The notes beneath the pieces were generated by a model. That model saw nothing but the letters and a program-made list of their open reading frames with translations, was not told the DNA's origin and made no database searches. From NCBI GenBank assembly GCA_016786765.1, contig JAEUUZ010000003.1, forward strand, positions 186,001-250,000: a stretch of DNA of 64,000 nucleotides, in the 5' to 3' direction. Source of the stretch: Chitinophagales bacterium. Lineage in GTDB: Bacteria > Bacteroidota > Bacteroidia > Chitinophagales > LD1. Positions 63,103-64,000 of the stretch are shown piece after piece; position 1 is the stretch's first letter, and each line of letters begins with the position of its first letter. A program made the position numbers and the translations under genes.

Positions 63103-63657
63103 TTAGGGTTTAAAGTCCGGATTTGCAGCTCTACGTTTGTTTTTCAATTTTTCGTAGATGGTAGAAATTGGATTGTAGAATTTAGCCTTTTCCTTATGGT
63201 AATATTTTGCAGGTTCCATGCCCGGAATGTTTACAACTTGTGGAACCCCGTCACCTTTCACAAAGGCTACCTCAAATTCTTGTTTGTTGCGAAACGGGTA
63301 AATGGTAACTTCTTTTAATTTATAAAAGTCTTTTACTAACTCAACCGTAAGAGAGTATCGCATTTCCTCCGGAATGCCGCTGATAGGAATTTCTTTGTAG
63401 ATATACCCAAGCGATGTGAATTTCAACGTATCTGTTGGGTATACATAGATTTGAAAGTCGCCATTTAAGTCTGCTGTAATACCTTTTTTCCGATTAGTTA
63501 TTACAATAGCTGCATTTGGAAGCGAAGATTTTGTTTGTAAATCAACCACTTTGCCCTTCAATAAAATTTTCCCCTCGGTATTTTCGAAATTGAGCTGACT
63601 TTTGGCCGTTAAGCTACAACTGGCAATGGCAATTAAAATGAAATGTTTGCAATTCAC
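63103..63657 (-). CDS. Exported carboxypeptidase-regulatory-like domain protein
   Basis: The 184-residue protein has a signal peptide (FILIAIASCSLTAKS) and one CarboxypepD_reg-like beta-sandwich (about 32-120): ILLKGKVVDLQTKSSLPNAAIVITNRKKGITADLNGDFQIYV with LKFTSLGYIYKEI. A short helical C-terminus (about 150-184, YYHKEKAKFYNPISTIYEKLKNKRR) follows. Such domains occur at the front of TonB-dependent and DUF5686 proteins, but this one stands alone. It is similar in fold to the N-terminal domain of the gene at 40351. The function is unknown. Confidence 0.82.
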   Translation of the reverse strand: MNCKHFILIAIASCSLTAKSQLNFENTEGKILLKGKVVDLQTKSSLPNAAIVITNRKKGITADLNGDFQIYVYPTDTLKFTSLGYIYKEIPISGIPEEMRYSLTVELVKDFYKLKEVTIYPFRNKQEFEVAFVKGDGVPQVVNIPGMEPAKYYHKEKAKFYNPISTIYEKLKNKRRAANPDFKP

Positions 63658-63750
63658 TGGATAAATATAAGGAATAGGCCAACTTAGGTCCTATTCGTTT
63701 GCGCAAATTAACAAGTTTCTTTCGTCTTTCTTCAAACCAAAATTTATTTT

Positions 63751-63766
63751 TACCAAACGTTTGGTA
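63751..63766. promoter_or_regulatory. Perfect 16-bp palindrome, candidate TetR-family operator
   Basis: TACCAAACGTTTGGTA is a perfect 8+8 inverted repeat 61 bases before the ATG of the 3-hydroxyacyl-CoA dehydrogenase gene. It contains AACGTTTG, which differs by one fixed base from the TAnnTTTG -7 consensus, so a bound repressor could block the promoter. The arrangement resembles operators of TetR-family fatty-acid-degradation regulators; the regulator is not in this window. Confidence 0.6.
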
Positions 63767-63827
63767 GATAAAAAAAATGCCTATACATTCGTTACCTCAA
63801 AAAATTATAAACCAAAAATTAAGATAA

Positions 63828-64000
63828 ATGGAAGCAGTTCAAGGAAAAAGTGCAGTAAAAGTGATTCCTGCTAAACAACGCAAAATCAAGAACGTAGCCG
63901 TTTTGGGTGCGGGTGTGATGGGGTCGCGTATCGCATTGCATTGTGCCAACGTAGGGTTGAAAGTAACCTTGTTGGATATTGTTACACCGGGTCTATCGGA
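63828..64000 (+). CDS. 3-hydroxyacyl-CoA dehydrogenase (partial, N-terminus only)
   Basis: The reading frame starts at the ATG at 63828 ([21 protein letters not shown]) and runs off the right edge after about 57 residues. [30 protein letters not shown] is the GxGxxG NAD-binding start of the dehydrogenase domain of beta-oxidation enzymes. Since the domain is at the N-terminus, this is likely the large Bacteroidota type in which a crotonase-like domain follows, but that part lies outside the window. The palindrome at 63751 suggests control by a fatty-acid-responsive repressor. Confidence 0.88.
   Translation, partial: MEAVQGKSAVKVIPAKQRKIKNVAVLGAGVMGSRIALHCANVGLKVTLLDIVTPGLS

Noticed and set aside
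1-64000. Search by eye for tRNA, rRNA, transposase, prophage and toxin-antitoxin genes
   Set aside because: No cloverleaf with matching arms, no rRNA core sequence, and no transposase, integrase or toxin motif was recognised; short structured RNAs could be missed without a covariance search.

Overview
The window is a stretch of chromosome from a member of the Bacteroidota, most likely a gliding or T9SS-secreting lineage. Supporting signs are gldF-gldG next to dnaN, three proteins with type IX secretion (T9SS) type A C-terminal sorting domains, bacillithiol synthesis (bshA), BatD/BatE, DUF4175, DUF4293 and DUF5686 proteins, many short lipoproteins with an SxxC-type lipobox, TAnnTTTG-type -7 promoter boxes and few Shine-Dalgarno sequences. 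The class cannot be fixed from the sequence alone. I see no rRNA, tRNA, CRISPR array, prophage or transposase gene.

Layout. 1-5.4 kb: a cut-off glycosyltransferase, a beta-helix T9SS surface protein lying between two copies of a 19-bp direct repeat, bshA and a small membrane protein. 5.6-9.0 kb: an ABC-F protein and two lipoproteins. 9.0-9.3 kb: a GC-rich palindromic element. 9.3-14.7 kb: gldF, gldG, a LURP-one-like protein, a DUF4340 protein and dnaN. 14.8-19.4 kb: a secreted M43 metalloprotease, a repeat protein whose start codon lies in a terminator-shaped hairpin, a small exported protein and a biotin carrier protein. 19.4-25.9 kb: a minus-strand run of two S41 proteases, tsaB, two ArsR-type regulators and glpD. 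26-28 kb: two lipocalin-like lipoproteins, a one-domain asparaginase and a DUF4293 protein. 28.1-30.5 kb: thiolase, truA and a small exported protein. 30.5-36 kb: a TonB-like protein, a GT39 glycosyltransferase, an ABC exporter and a polytopic membrane protein. 36-43 kb: serC, mscL, batE, batD and a DUF5686 outer-membrane protein. 43-50 kb: xth, a cold-shock protein, an orphan peptide-binding lipoprotein, a 1126-residue DUF4175 protein, an RsbW-like ATPase and ybeY. 50-55.4 kb: meaB, then a tightly overlapping surface-glycan set (O-antigen-ligase-like protein, GT2, GT4, GT4). 55.4-64 kb: exported proteins, a 1968-residue T9SS adhesin-like protein followed 8 bases later by a 70-residue polyproline protein with a PID-CTERM-like tail, a carboxypeptidase-regulatory-domain protein, and the start of a 3-hydroxyacyl-CoA dehydrogenase preceded by a perfect 16-bp palindrome.

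How it fits together. Most of the window is housekeeping (replication clamp, tRNA and rRNA modification, serine, glycerol and acyl-CoA metabolism) mixed with cell-surface functions: gliding, T9SS cargo, glycan synthesis and envelope integrity. The least explained items are the repeat-flanked beta-helix gene, the giant protein with its small companion, the hairpin over a start codon, the structured intergenic element and the operator-like palindrome. All functional calls rest on reading motifs by eye; no database search was run.
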